Below, one piece after another: positions 1 to 9,465 of a stretch of DNA of 64,000 nt (its first letter is position 1; each line of letters opens with the position of its first letter). The position numbers were made by a program, and so were the translations under genes. The notes below the pieces were generated by a model. It had not been told where the DNA came from, ran no database searches, and saw only the letters and a program-made list of their open reading frames with translations. The stretch is taken from the NCBI RefSeq assembly GCF_965243865.1, contig NZ_OZ251603.1, positions 1,922,001-1,986,000 on the forward strand. Direction: 5' to 3'. Source of the DNA: Hyphomicrobium_A sp965243865 (lineage in GTDB: Bacteria; Pseudomonadota; Alphaproteobacteria; Rhizobiales; Hyphomicrobiaceae).

Positions 1-461
1 ACGCCATTCTTGATCTTGCGACCGTGCGCGCCTTTCCCCAGACGCGTCACGGCCTTGTTGTGCAGGAAGTCGATCATTCCGCCGAATGCGCCCGACCAGC
101 GGATCACGCGGGCACCTCCATCGATGGGGAAGTAGAAGGAGTCTCCATCCCAGCCCATATTCTTCAGCGTCATGTCGGTGCCGTCCGGCCGCTGAAGTTT
201 GAGGTCGCTGCGATGGTAGACCGGCGCGCCTGCATAAGCGCTGACCACGGTCTCGCGCTGCGCGTAACGCGATTGCGACGACGCGTCCCCCGCGGCGGGA
301 GGAGCCGCGCTGCCCGCAACCTGACCGAACCACATCGCAAACATGCTGGCGCCAAGTACGAGCATCGCCAGGGCAGCGGCAATCTTGTCGACCGCAATAG
401 AGGACGGCCGCGGCACCGATGCCCAGGCGAGCCGCTGTCCCGCCGTGATCAAAGTTGTCAT
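1..461 (-). CDS. Partial envelope protein, possibly lipid A oxidase (LpxQ)-like outer-membrane protein
   Basis: An open frame starts at ATG 461 (AGAGAAG ribosome site just upstream) and runs off the left edge without a stop, giving 153 codons. Residues about 25-50 form one hydrophobic segment (LAMLVLGASMFAMWFG), so the protein is exported or anchored. The region after it contains GAPVYHRSDL, GTDMTLKNMGWDGDSF and MIDFLHNKA, a layout that reminds me of rhizobial lipid A oxidase/beta-barrel proteins, in which a short strand repeat is followed by a G-W-D/G-S-F motif. That family call rests on recalled pattern only, and the C-terminal barrel lies outside the window. Codon choice matches neighbouring genes. 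Confidence 0.55.
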   Translation of the reverse strand, partial: MTTLITAGQRLAWASVPRPSSIAVDKIAAALAMLVLGASMFAMWFGQVAGSAAPPAAGDASSQSRYAQRETVVSAYAGAPVYHRSDLKLQRPDGTDMTLKNMGWDGDSFYFPIDGGARVIRWSGAFGGMIDFLHNKAVTRLGKGAHGRKIKNG

Positions 462-815
462 GTGGACTTCTCTCTGCGCCCCCGCCCCTGAAGTACGGCC
501 AATCTTCTGACACGTTGTATCCGCGTCGAACAGGCCAGCGCGCGTCGCATGGTTCGCCGCGCACGTTGATCCTTATCGATTCGCCCAAAGCCAACCGCCC
601 GCCCAAGGACCCTTCCGCCTACACGAGCCCCAGAGGCGGCGAGCATCAATGACACGGCTCAAGCCCAGCCGAAAACGCATGCTCCTCGGGGGCCTCCACA
701 CCGCCCGAATCTTCCCTTTGAGTTCTGATAGCCGTTCAGTATACCTAGCTTCTCTCCACCCCGCCTCGACGTCCCTGCCGCACCCCGCCGGCAGCTCCGG
801 AATGCCCTATTCCAC
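462..815. other. Intergenic region, no gene seen
   Basis: This stretch separates two divergently transcribed genes and must hold both promoters. I see no convincing coding frame, RNA gene or strong hairpin in it. Confidence 0.5.
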
Positions 816-2051
816 ATGTCGCTCGACCTGCAGACGTTCATTATTGGTGTCTTCATGCTCGCGATCGCGGGCGCCCTGTTACTGCTGTCGTGGCTGCATC
901 ATCGAAGCAACAAGGCACTCGCCCAATGGGGCTTTGCGTTCTTCCTCGGAGCCATTGGAATTGCGCTCATCGGAGCGAGGGGTCGCATCCCGGATGCTTG
1001 GTCCATTCTCGCAGCCAATGCGTTGCTCACCTCGGCCTACGGAGTGATGTGGCAAGGCGTGCGCACGTTTGAGGGAAGTCGCTCACATCCCGCGCTCATA
1101 GCCGCTGGAGCAGTCATCTGGCTTAGTGCTTGCGCTGTGCCAGCCTTTTATGCCGCGGGCACAGCCCGGGCACTTCTGATCATGGCAATCAGCATGGCCT
1201 ATTCGCTGGCAGCCGCCGCTGAGCTTTGGCGCGGCCGTAGCGAGCAGCTGCCCGCCCGCTGGCCCCTCATCGTCATTCTCATTGTCCACGCCGCCACGCT
1301 TCCCCTCCGCGTCCCGCTTGTTTCTGCTTTGAATGGCGGACCTCAGACGCATCCCGTGGTGGTGGGTTCCGTCATCTTCGAGACGCTGCTCTTCTGTATC
1401 TGTGGTGTCTATCTGCTCGGCAGTCTCAGCAAGGAGCGTCTGGCCCTCCGCCACGAGCAAACCTCGCTGTTGGACCCGCTCACGGGTGTCGCCAATCGGC
1501 GCGCGTTCCTCAGCCAGGGCGCGAGGATCATCGACAGGGCCGAGATATCCGGCCAGCCGACAGCCCTGCTTCTTTTCGATCTCGACCGGTTTAAAAGTGT
1601 GAACGATCAACATGGCCACGCAGCCGGCGATGATCTGCTCAGGGCGTTCTGCCGTGTTGCAACGACCAATATCCGGCGGACAGATCTTTTCGCCCGTCTG
1701 GGGGGCGAGGAATTCGGCTGCCTCTTGCCCAACGCCACGCAGTCCGTCGCTATGGCGATCGCCGAAGAGATCCGCAACGACTTCGCCGCGATGAAGCTCG
1801 ATGCTGGATCGACACGACTGACCGCGACAGTCAGCGTCGGCATGTCGGCGGCAGACCGCCTCAACCCAGACCTGCCGTCGCTCTTGATTGCGGCAGACCG
1901 TGCGCTCTACCGCGCCAAGCAGGAAGGACGAAACCGCGTCGTCGCGGCCGCATTCTCTCCGCCCGTTCTGCGCGGCCGCCGACGCGATTCCCTGCGCAGC
2001 GATAACCCGGATACGTATCCGGTCCGCTCAGATTCGCAGCAGCTCCGCTGA
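816..2051 (+). CDS. Membrane diguanylate cyclase (GGDEF domain)
   Basis: This 411-residue protein should make cyclic di-GMP from two GTP at the inner membrane. Residues 1-205 hold about six or seven hydrophobic helices. Residues about 215-385 form a GGDEF domain with the active-site motif GGEEF at 296-300 and DLDRFKSVND at 255-264. The inhibitory I-site RxxD is present as RRTD (287-290), exactly five residues before GGEEF, so product feedback is likely. No EAL domain follows. The membrane part is not a sensor family I can name, so the signal is unknown. The gene is monocistronic, facing a convergent regulator gene. Confidence 0.9.
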   Translation: MSLDLQTFIIGVFMLAIAGALLLLSWLHHRSNKALAQWGFAFFLGAIGIALIGARGRIPDAWSILAANALLTSAYGVMWQGVRTFEGSRSHPALIAAGAVIWLSACAVPAFYAAGTARALLIMAISMAYSLAAAAELWRGRSEQLPARWPLIVILIVHAATLPLRVPLVSALNGGPQTHPVVVGSVIFETLLFCICGVYLLGSLSKERLALRHEQTSLLDPLTGVANRRAFLSQGARIIDRAEISGQPTALLLFDLDRFKSVNDQHGHAAGDDLLRAFCRVATTNIRRTDLFARLGGEEFGCLLPNATQSVAMAIAEEIRNDFAAMKLDAGSTRLTATVSVGMSAADRLNPDLPSLLIAADRALYRAKQEGRNRVVAAAFSPPVLRGRRRDSLRSDNPDTYPVRSDSQQLR

Positions 2052-2138
2052 TTGCTCGGGCCCTGAACGACAACGCCGCACACACCCCTCGGGGCGGCGC
2101 GGCGCGTCTCACCAGCCAGGAGCTGCGTGCCTTACCGG

Positions 2139-3644
2139 TTAGGCACGCGGCTCGAGGCCGTATTCCTGCATCTTGCGATAAAGCGTCGAGCGACCAATCT
2201 TCAGCCGCTTGGCAACTTCCGTCATGTGTCCGCGATAGCGACCAAGCGCCAGACGGATCATATCGGCTTCGATCTCATCGAGCGGCCGGATGTCGCCCGC
2301 CTCGGTGACGACCGGAATACCCAGCGCACTGTCACCCGCACCCGCCCGCACTTCCATCGTCTGCGGAATGATGCCTTCTGCCCCGAGCACAGCCGGCCCC
2401 TTATACGCCGGTTGTTTCGGCGCCGGTGCTGGCGCAGCCGGCACTGCGGTATCGAAGCCCTCGACGTGAGCAGCGATCTGCGGGAACTCCGCAACCGTCA
2501 GCTCATGACCATCGGCGAGCACGACAGCGCGGAACACCGCGTTCTCCAGTTGGCGCACGTTGCCCGGCCACGGATAGCTCTTCAACAGCCGCAGCGCGTC
2601 ATCACTGATCGCGTTGATGCGTTTGCCTTCCTCCGCCGAGAACCGCGCCATGAAGTGCTGCGCCAGTTCGGCAACGTCGCCGAGACGCTCGCGCAGCGGC
2701 GGCACCCAGATCGGGAACACGTTGAGGCGATAGTAGAGATCTTCGCGGAACTTACCTTCGCGCACCATATCGATCATGTTGCGGTTGGTCGCCGAGATGA
2801 GACGGAAGTTGACGCTCACCGGCTTCTTCGAGCCGACCGGATCGATCTCGCCTTCCTGCAACGCGCGCAGCAGCTTCACCTGCGCATCGAGCGGCAACTC
2901 GCCGATCTCGTCGAGGAACAGCGTACCGCCGTCCGCTTCCTGGAACTTGCCGATACGCTTGTCGGTAGCGCCCGTGAAGGAGCCTTTCTCGTGACCGAAC
3001 AGCGTCGACTCTACGAGGTTCTCCGGGATGGCACCGCAGTTGACGACCACGAACGGCTTTCCGGCACGCTCGGACTCGCCCTGGATGGCACGCGCGATCA
3101 GCTCTTTGCCAACGCCCGATTCACCCTCGATCAGCACCGGGATGTTCGACGCCGCGGCGCGCTTGCCGAGCGCAACGACCCGCTCCATCCCCTCGCCGCG
3201 TACGACGAGGTCGGAGAACGAGAGCATGCCCTCGACCTTCTTCTTGATGCGCGAGATTTCGCCGGCCAGCGCTTCGATCTTGAGCGCGCTCTTGATCGAA
3301 ACTTCAAGCCGCTCCGGCGAAACCGGCTTTACGACGAAGTCGACAGCACCGGCACGCATCGCGCTAATGGCGGTATCGATCGAGCCGTGGGCCGTCTGCA
3401 CGATGACCGGCGCAACGCCAGGCCTGCCCTCGAGCTTCTCCAGCACACCCATGCCGTCGAGGCCGCCCATCACGAGATCGAGTAAAACAAGGGAAATATC
3501 TGCGCGCTCGGGCCCCTCGAGTATCTGCAGGGCTTGCTCGCCCGATCCCGCGGTTTTAGTACCGAAGCCCAGACGCTTGATTGTTTCTTCGAGAATGCGA
3601 CGCTGGGTGGGATCGTCGTCGACGATAAGTATACTCTTGACCAT
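2139..3644 (-). CDS. Sigma-54-dependent response regulator (NtrC family)
   Basis: The 501 residues show the full NtrC layout. A receiver domain (1-115) has its phosphoacceptor Asp at 56 (LLDLVM) and the conserved Lys at 106. A AAA+ domain (about 145-375) has Walker A GESGVGKE near 174, Walker B LFLDEIGE near 242 and the sigma-54 contact loop as GSFTGA (221-226). A Fis-type helix-turn-helix closes the protein (AKRLKIGRSTLYRKMQ). It should activate RpoN promoters after phosphorylation. No histidine kinase gene is adjacent, so the partner is unknown. The linker at about 385-450 is Ala/Pro rich and unusually long. Confidence 0.92.
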   Translation of the reverse strand: MVKSILIVDDDPTQRRILEETIKRLGFGTKTAGSGEQALQILEGPERADISLVLLDLVMGGLDGMGVLEKLEGRPGVAPVIVQTAHGSIDTAISAMRAGAVDFVVKPVSPERLEVSIKSALKIEALAGEISRIKKKVEGMLSFSDLVVRGEGMERVVALGKRAAASNIPVLIEGESGVGKELIARAIQGESERAGKPFVVVNCGAIPENLVESTLFGHEKGSFTGATDKRIGKFQEADGGTLFLDEIGELPLDAQVKLLRALQEGEIDPVGSKKPVSVNFRLISATNRNMIDMVREGKFREDLYYRLNVFPIWVPPLRERLGDVAELAQHFMARFSAEEGKRINAISDDALRLLKSYPWPGNVRQLENAVFRAVVLADGHELTVAEFPQIAAHVEGFDTAVPAAPAPAPKQPAYKGPAVLGAEGIIPQTMEVRAGAGDSALGIPVVTEAGDIRPLDEIEADMIRLALGRYRGHMTEVAKRLKIGRSTLYRKMQEYGLEPRA

Positions 3645-3795
3645 GAGGCACTCGAACTCAACGTAAAGGCGGCACTGCCCCGTCTCAGCCGAGTTCGAAA
3701 TACCCTGATTGCGTCAGGATCGGACACTCGGCCACCGGCGGCTCACTCAACAAGGGCAAGACTGCCCAACAAGGGTAAACAAGCTGTTGCGAGAA

Positions 3796-3816
3796 AGCTC
3801 AGGTTGAGCCTTTTTT
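3796..3816 (+). terminator. Short hairpin followed by six T
   Basis: GCTCA-ggt-TGAGC followed by cTTTTTT lies in the divergent spacer between the response regulator and pepF. It could end a short transcript or be a leader attenuator. The stem is only five pairs, so support is weak. Confidence 0.3.
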
Positions 3817-3900
3817 GCGCCCCACGAGTCTTTGAGGTCACTTTCAGTGTCCCGTCGCGAAGCACTTCAGAACGGTTAATTCTCTCAAATATCGGAGCCA

Positions 3901-5754
3901 ATGATGCGAGTTAGCGCCACAAAACTGCGAGCAACCTTCACCGCGCAGGACGGCGCGTCGGCCAGCGGGGCCGCGGCACTCGGCCCCATGCCGGAGTGGA
4001 ATCTCGCCGATCTTTATCCTTCGCCGACCTCGCCAGAAATCGCGCGCGACCTCGACAAGGCCGCGGCTGAAGCAAAGCGGTTGAAGGAAACCTATTACGG
4101 CAAGGTCGCCGCCGTCGCCGCAGACGGCGCCGCGCTCGCCAAAGCGATCGAAGAGTTCGAGCAGTTCGTTGAGTTGACGGGCCGCCTCGGCTCGTTCGCA
4201 GGTCTTCACTACGCCGGCAACCAGTCAGATCCGGCGCGCGCAAAATTCTACGGCGACATCGCCGAGAAGCTGACCGCCATCTCCACGGACATCATCTTCT
4301 TCGAGCTAGAGCTGAACCAGATCGATGATGCTGTTCTCGATGCCGCGCTGAAAAACGAGAAGCTCGCGCACTACAAGCCGTGGATCGAGAACGTCCGCAA
4401 GGAGAAGCCCTACCAGCTCGAAGAAAAGCTGGAGCGTCTTTTCCACGAAAAGGGCCAGACGTCGTCCGGCGCCTTCAATCGCCTCTTCAACGAGACCATA
4501 GCCGCGTTGCGCTTCCCCGTCGAAGGCGAGGCAGAGCCACTCGCGCTCGAAATGACGTTGAACCTTCTCTCCAGCCCGGACGAGAAGAAGCGCCAGGCCG
4601 GCGCCGAAGCGCTCGCCAAGGTCTTCAAGGACAACGTGCGGCTGTTCACGCTCATCACAAATACGCTCGCCAAGGACAAGGAAATCTCCGACCGCTGGCG
4701 CGGCTTCAAAGATGTTGCCGATGCGCGCCACCTCGCCAACCAGGTCGAGCCCGAAGTTGTCGATGCGCTGGTGACGAGCGTGCGCGCAGCATATCCGCGC
4801 TTGTCTCATCGCTATTACGCGATGAAGGCCAAGTGGCTCGGCAAAGACAAGCTCGCGCACTGGGATCGCAATGCGCCGCTGCCGCAGCGCCCTGACCGCA
4901 CGTTCGCCTGGTCGGAGGCTCAGCGCCTTGTCCTCGGCGCCTATCGCGATTTCGCCCCGCAGATGGCCGACGTCGCCGGCGAGTTCTTCGATAAGAGCTG
5001 GATCGATGCACCAGCGCGTCCCGGCAAAGCACCCGGCGCATTCTCTGCCTCGACGGTGCCGTCGGTGCACCCTTACGTGCTGCTCAACTACCTCGGCAAG
5101 CCGCGCGACGTGATGACCTTGGCGCACGAGCTTGGTCACGGCGTGCATCAGATGCTGGCCCGCCCGCAAGGCGCACTGCTGGCTTCGACCCCGCTGACGC
5201 TGGCCGAAACGGCATCCGTGTTCGGTGAAATGCTCGCTTTCAAGGCGATGCTGAAGCAGACCGAAGACGCCGGTGAGCGCAAGGCGCTCATCGCCGGCAA
5301 GGTCGAGGACATGCTCAACACCGTCGTGCGCCAGATCGCGTTCTATACCTTCGAGCGCAAAGTGCATGAAGCCCGCCGCCAGGGCGAGCTGACGCCCGAC
5401 CAGCTCGGAGAGATCTGGATGGAGGTGCAGGTCGAGAGCTTGGGCCCGGCGATCGACTTCAAGCCAGGCTATGAAGTGTTCTGGGCCTACATCCCGCACT
5501 TCATCCATTCGCCGTTCTACGTCTACGCATATGCCTTCGGCGATTGCCTGGTGAACTCGCTTTACGGCCTCTACCAGGAAGCCCACCCCGGCTTCGTCAC
5601 CAAGTACTTCGATATGCTCAAAGCGGGGGGGTCGAAGCACCACACCGAGCTGCTGGCCCCGTTCGGGCTCGACGCCTCCAAACCCGAATTCTGGAATAAG
5701 GGCTTGAAGGTCATCGAAGGCATGATCGATGAGCTGGAGGCGGAGAGCACCTGA
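3901..5754 (+). CDS. pepF: Oligoendopeptidase F, M3B family zinc metallopeptidase
   Basis: The 617-residue protein cleaves short peptides in the cytoplasm. The zinc site HELGH is at 409-413, and the third ligand is probably Glu436 in the following ETASVFGE stretch. The alpha-helical N-terminal half is typical of PepF/M3 oligoendopeptidases, and the length is normal for the family (about 600). Two ATG codons lie in tandem at 3901 and 3904. The GGAG at 3894 is better spaced for 3904, so the true start may be one codon later. A strong terminator follows, so the gene is likely monocistronic. Confidence 0.93.
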   Translation: MMRVSATKLRATFTAQDGASASGAAALGPMPEWNLADLYPSPTSPEIARDLDKAAAEAKRLKETYYGKVAAVAADGAALAKAIEEFEQFVELTGRLGSFAGLHYAGNQSDPARAKFYGDIAEKLTAISTDIIFFELELNQIDDAVLDAALKNEKLAHYKPWIENVRKEKPYQLEEKLERLFHEKGQTSSGAFNRLFNETIAALRFPVEGEAEPLALEMTLNLLSSPDEKKRQAGAEALAKVFKDNVRLFTLITNTLAKDKEISDRWRGFKDVADARHLANQVEPEVVDALVTSVRAAYPRLSHRYYAMKAKWLGKDKLAHWDRNAPLPQRPDRTFAWSEAQRLVLGAYRDFAPQMADVAGEFFDKSWIDAPARPGKAPGAFSASTVPSVHPYVLLNYLGKPRDVMTLAHELGHGVHQMLARPQGALLASTPLTLAETASVFGEMLAFKAMLKQTEDAGERKALIAGKVEDMLNTVVRQIAFYTFERKVHEARRQGELTPDQLGEIWMEVQVESLGPAIDFKPGYEVFWAYIPHFIHSPFYVYAYAFGDCLVNSLYGLYQEAHPGFVTKYFDMLKAGGSKHHTELLAPFGLDASKPEFWNKGLKVIEGMIDELEAEST

Positions 5755-5805
5755 GGCTTGAAGCGCCTCATGGTTGCCCATACCTAGTGAGCGGATGCAC
5801 AAGAA

Positions 5806-5839
5806 AAGGGGCGCGATGGAAAATCGTGCCCCTTATTTT
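5806..5839 (+). terminator. Rho-independent terminator after pepF
   Basis: A 12-bp stem (AAGGGGCGCGAT / ATCGTGCCCCTT, with one G-U pair) and a five-base loop is followed by ATTTT, 50 bases after the pepF stop codon. Confidence 0.85.
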
Positions 5840-5982
5840 CCTAGAGCTTCAGAATATTCGGCTAAAGTCAAGGCTGTAAAGCTCGGCCGTGACCTATTAA
5901 GGGACACCCCGATACGGGGCGTTAGGGAATCGAAGCGCTCGCCATCTGCTGCACTGCAGCCTAGCAAATTGTGAGGTGCCGA

Positions 5983-7896
5983 GTGGCACAATCGCAGTCG
6001 GTGGCTCGGGGCACCGACCAGGGCTCCACCGACGGGGTTCCGAATGAAAAATTCTGGGCCCTTGTCGTTGGATCGATCGGCGTCGTCTACGGCGACATCG
6101 GTACGAGCCCGCTCTATGCCTTCAAGGAAGCGATCGTCGCTGCCAAGGGCGCGAGCTTCGCGGGCCGCGAGGCGGTGTTCGGCGTCCTGTCGCTGATCAC
6201 CTGGGCGCTCCTGCTCATCGTGACGCTGAAGTACGTCTTCATCTTGCTGCGCGCAGACAACCGCGGCGAAGGCGGCATCTTCGCGCTGATGGCGCTCGGT
6301 CAGTCCGTCGCCAAGCGCAGCACGTCCGTGATCATGGGATTGGGCATTGCTGGAGCAGCGTTCTTCTACGGTGACGCGGTCATCACGCCGGCAATCTCGG
6401 TGCTTTCCGCTGTCGAAGGCCTGCACCTGGTCTCACCCGCCTTCGACCATCTCGTTTTGCCGCTCGCGATCGTCATCATCATCGGTCTCTTCGCCGTTCA
6501 GTCGCATGGCACCGCCAAGGTCGCCGCCTGGTTCGGCCCCATCACCGTCGTCTGGTTCGTTGCGCTCTTCGTCGGCGGCATCATGAGCATCGCCACCAAT
6601 CCCGACGTACTCGTCGCGCTCAATCCGCTCTACGGCATCAAGTTTGTCCTGAAGCACGGCGTAGTCGGCCTGACAGTGCTGGGCTTGGTGTTCCTCGCCG
6701 TTACGGGCGCCGAAGCCCTCTATGCAGACTTGGGCCATTTTGGCCGCAAGCCCATTCAGACAGCCTGGCTCAGCTTCGTGCTGCCCGCTCTCGTCGTGAA
6801 CTACTTCGGCCAGGGCGCCCTCGTCCTTACCAACCCGCAGGCGCTCGAAAGCCCGTTCTACCTGCTCTACCCGGAATGGGCGCTGGTGCCGATGGTCATC
6901 TTGGCGACGGCTGCAACGATCATTGCCAGCCAAGCCGTCATTACTGGCGCATTCTCACTGTCGCGGCAGGCCATCCAGCTGGGTCTCTTCCCGCGCCTCG
7001 GCATCAAGCACACGTCCGAGAGCATGGCCGGCCAGATCTACATGCCGCGCGTGAACTGGCTGCTGCTCGTCGCCGTCCTATTCATGGTGCTGCTGTTCAA
7101 GTCTTCGAGCAGCCTTGCCGCGGCGTACGGCGTCGCGGTCACAGCCGAGATGGTGATCACCTCGCTCATCGCCTTCTTCGTCATCTGGCGCATGTGGGGT
7201 TGGAAGCTCTGGCAGACCGCCCTGCTGATCGTGCCGTTGCTGCTGATCGAGCAGGCATTCTTTGCAGCGAACATGTTGAAGATCTTCGAAGGCGCCTGGG
7301 TGCCACTGTTGATGGCAGCCTGCGTCGGACTCATTATGGTCACCTGGGTGCGCGGCTCGCGCCTGCTCGCCAAGCAGACGCGCAAGAACGAGGCCGACCT
7401 CGACTGGCTGCTCCGAAAGCTCGAAGCAAAGCCGCCCCATCGCGTCGCCGGCACCGCAGTGTTCTTCACCGCCGACCCGACCGCCGCACCAACCGCCCTG
7501 ATGCACAACCTGAAGCACAACCGCGTGCTTCACGAGCGCAACATCATCCTCTCCATCCACACCGAGGACATGCCGCGCGTCCCCCGCTACGAGCGTGTCA
7601 GTGTGGACCGCGTGTCCGACTCCTTCGTGCGCGTCGTTGCCCGCTATGGCTTCATGGAAACGCCAAGCGTGCCAAAGATCCTCGAGGTCTGCCGACGCAA
7701 GGATCTCAACATCGATATCGGTGCAACGTCGTTCTTCCTGTCGCGACGCAACCTCAGGACAACGCCGAAGTCGGAGATGCCCGGCTGGCAGGACAGGCTG
7801 TTCGTCGCACTGGCCCGTAGTGCGCAAGATGCGACGACCTACTTCCAGATTCCGACCGACCGCGTCGTCGAGGTGGGAACCCAGGTCGCCGTTTGA
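5983..7896 (+). CDS. kup: Kup-type potassium uptake permease
   Basis: This is a K+/H+ symporter of the KUP family. It has the family signature VYGDIGTSPLYAFKE near the N terminus, about 12 membrane helices over residues 20-440, and a soluble C-terminal domain. I place the start at GTG 5983, because GAGG at 5973 has good spacing to it, whereas the upstream GTG at 5971 has no ribosome site and would overlap this GAGG. That gives 637 residues, normal for Kup. The 130-base leader contains a small ACCCCG/CGGGGC palindrome but nothing I recognise as a cyclic di-AMP riboswitch. Confidence 0.92.
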   Translation: MAQSQSVARGTDQGSTDGVPNEKFWALVVGSIGVVYGDIGTSPLYAFKEAIVAAKGASFAGREAVFGVLSLITWALLLIVTLKYVFILLRADNRGEGGIFALMALGQSVAKRSTSVIMGLGIAGAAFFYGDAVITPAISVLSAVEGLHLVSPAFDHLVLPLAIVIIIGLFAVQSHGTAKVAAWFGPITVVWFVALFVGGIMSIATNPDVLVALNPLYGIKFVLKHGVVGLTVLGLVFLAVTGAEALYADLGHFGRKPIQTAWLSFVLPALVVNYFGQGALVLTNPQALESPFYLLYPEWALVPMVILATAATIIASQAVITGAFSLSRQAIQLGLFPRLGIKHTSESMAGQIYMPRVNWLLLVAVLFMVLLFKSSSSLAAAYGVAVTAEMVITSLIAFFVIWRMWGWKLWQTALLIVPLLLIEQAFFAANMLKIFEGAWVPLLMAACVGLIMVTWVRGSRLLAKQTRKNEADLDWLLRKLEAKPPHRVAGTAVFFTADPTAAPTALMHNLKHNRVLHERNIILSIHTEDMPRVPRYERVSVDRVSDSFVRVVARYGFMETPSVPKILEVCRRKDLNIDIGATSFFLSRRNLRTTPKSEMPGWQDRLFVALARSAQDATTYFQIPTDRVVEVGTQVAV

Positions 7897-7986
7897 CGCG
7901 TCCCGCCGTACAGCACGTGTCACAGTCTGACCCGCGTCGGTGCGACCACCTTGCCAACGCGCGCGTTTGTGCCGATATGCCTGGCC

Positions 7987-9342
7987 ATGGCCAACGAGGA
8001 AAACCGCTTTTCGGCACGCGCCGCCCGCTACATGAAGGTCGGCGCCAACGTCGGCAGCATCGCCGCTCGCGTTGCCGGTGAACGGCTATTCGGCGTAGAA
8101 CATGATCGCTCACGCGCTGCCGCCGATCTCGCCGCCGCTCTGGGTGGCCTCAAAGGCCCCCTGATGAAGGTGGCCCAGCTTCTCTCAACCATCCCTGAGG
8201 CAATCCCCGCCGAATATGCACGCGAGCTGACGCAGCTCCAGTCCGCCGCGCCGCCCATGGGACCCGCGTTCGCCAAGCGCCGCATGCAGGCGGAGCTCGG
8301 CCCCGACTGGGCATCGCGCTTTGCCGCATTCGATGTCGAGGCGGCGGCGTCGGCCTCCCTCGGCCAGGTGCACCGCGCCACCTCCCTCGATGGCCGCGCG
8401 TTGGCGGTGAAGCTGCAATACCCCGACATGGCCTCCGCCGTCGAAGCCGACTTAACGCAGCTCAAGGCAATCTTCGCCATCCATAAGCGTATGAGCCCCG
8501 CGGTCGAGACGGGCGAGATCCTCAAGGAGATCGCAGCCCGTCTGCGCGAGGAACTCGATTATGAGCTGGAGGCACGCCACACGCAGCTCTACGCCCTCAT
8601 CTTCGCGGACGATCCTCTAATCCGCGTCCCCGAGATCGTCCCCGAGCTGTCGACCAAGCGCCTACTCAGCATGACCTGGCTGGATGGAGCTAAGCTGCTC
8701 GACTACAAGGACGCGCCGCTGGATGACCGCAACGCCATTGCCCGCGCCATGTTCCGCGCCTGGTGGTTCCCCTTCAGCCATTACGGCGTCATCCACGGCG
8801 ACCCGCATCTGGGCAACTACTCCGTGTTCGAGCAAGCAGGGCATCCGGCCGGCATCAATCTGCTCGACTACGGCTGCATGCGCAGCTTCCGCCCGCAATT
8901 CGTCCAGGGTGTCATCGATCTCTATCGCGGCCTCCTTGCGGGCGATCGCGAACGCGTCGTGCACGCATACGAGACGTGGGGCTTTCTCGGCCTGTCGAAC
9001 GAGCTGATCGACGGCCTCACCATCTGGGCGCGCTTCATTTACGGACCGCTCCTCGACGACCGCGAGCGCGCCATAGCCGAGCACACGAGCCCCGGCGAAT
9101 ACGGCCGCAAGGAAGCGATGACCGTGCACCAGATCCTGCGCGACAAAGGGCCGGTGAAGATCCCGCGCGAGTTCGTATTCATGGATCGCGCCGCCATCGG
9201 CCTCGGCGGTGTCTTCCTGCACTTGGGCGCGCGTCAGAACTGGTATCGCCTCTTCAATGAGACAATCGAAGGCTTCGACCTCGACGAACTGACGAGCCGC
9301 CAGCACGCCGCCTTTAACGCGACCCGCGTTCCACTCCCCTGA
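7987..9342 (+). CDS. ABC1/UbiB (AarF) family atypical kinase
   Basis: A 451-residue UbiB/COQ8-like protein. The family KxGQ region appears as PLMKVAQLLS, the ATP-site region as AAASASLGQVHRA, the catalytic loop as VIHGDPHLGNY and the metal-binding DFG equivalent as LLDYGCMR. Family members support ubiquinone synthesis or quinone handling at the membrane. UbiB itself is usually larger and has C-terminal membrane helices, which are not obvious here, so this may be a paralogue. An upstream in-frame TTG at 7951 would add 12 residues. I prefer ATG 7987, where similarity begins. The gene lies 90 bases after kup and may be cotranscribed with it. Confidence 0.85.
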   Translation: MANEENRFSARAARYMKVGANVGSIAARVAGERLFGVEHDRSRAAADLAAALGGLKGPLMKVAQLLSTIPEAIPAEYARELTQLQSAAPPMGPAFAKRRMQAELGPDWASRFAAFDVEAAASASLGQVHRATSLDGRALAVKLQYPDMASAVEADLTQLKAIFAIHKRMSPAVETGEILKEIAARLREELDYELEARHTQLYALIFADDPLIRVPEIVPELSTKRLLSMTWLDGAKLLDYKDAPLDDRNAIARAMFRAWWFPFSHYGVIHGDPHLGNYSVFEQAGHPAGINLLDYGCMRSFRPQFVQGVIDLYRGLLAGDRERVVHAYETWGFLGLSNELIDGLTIWARFIYGPLLDDRERAIAEHTSPGEYGRKEAMTVHQILRDKGPVKIPREFVFMDRAAIGLGGVFLHLGARQNWYRLFNETIEGFDLDELTSRQHAAFNATRVPLP

Positions 9343-9403
9343 TCAACGCATCAGCGAAAGCGAACTGTTACCGCAGGAACAGCTGCAGCCGTCCCGATCC
9401 GCA

Positions 9404-9461
9404 AATCTCCTTGGGCGTTGCGAATGACAAGCAGCGCCATTGCATAAACGCCAAGGAGATT
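9404..9461 (+). promoter_or_regulatory. Hairpin occluding a ribosome-binding site
   Basis: Bases 9404-9419 and 9447-9461 form a 15-bp stem with one bulged G and a 27-base loop. The 3' arm contains the only AAGGAG ribosome site (9453-9458) of the following gene. Translation should be blocked unless the stem is opened by temperature, a ligand, an sRNA or a helicase. Confidence 0.6.
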
Positions 9462-9465
9462 GAAC

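Noticed and set aside
5840..5982. Cyclic di-AMP riboswitch before kup
   Set aside because: Kup genes in other phyla carry one, but this leader shows only a small GC palindrome and none of the ydaO conserved segments.
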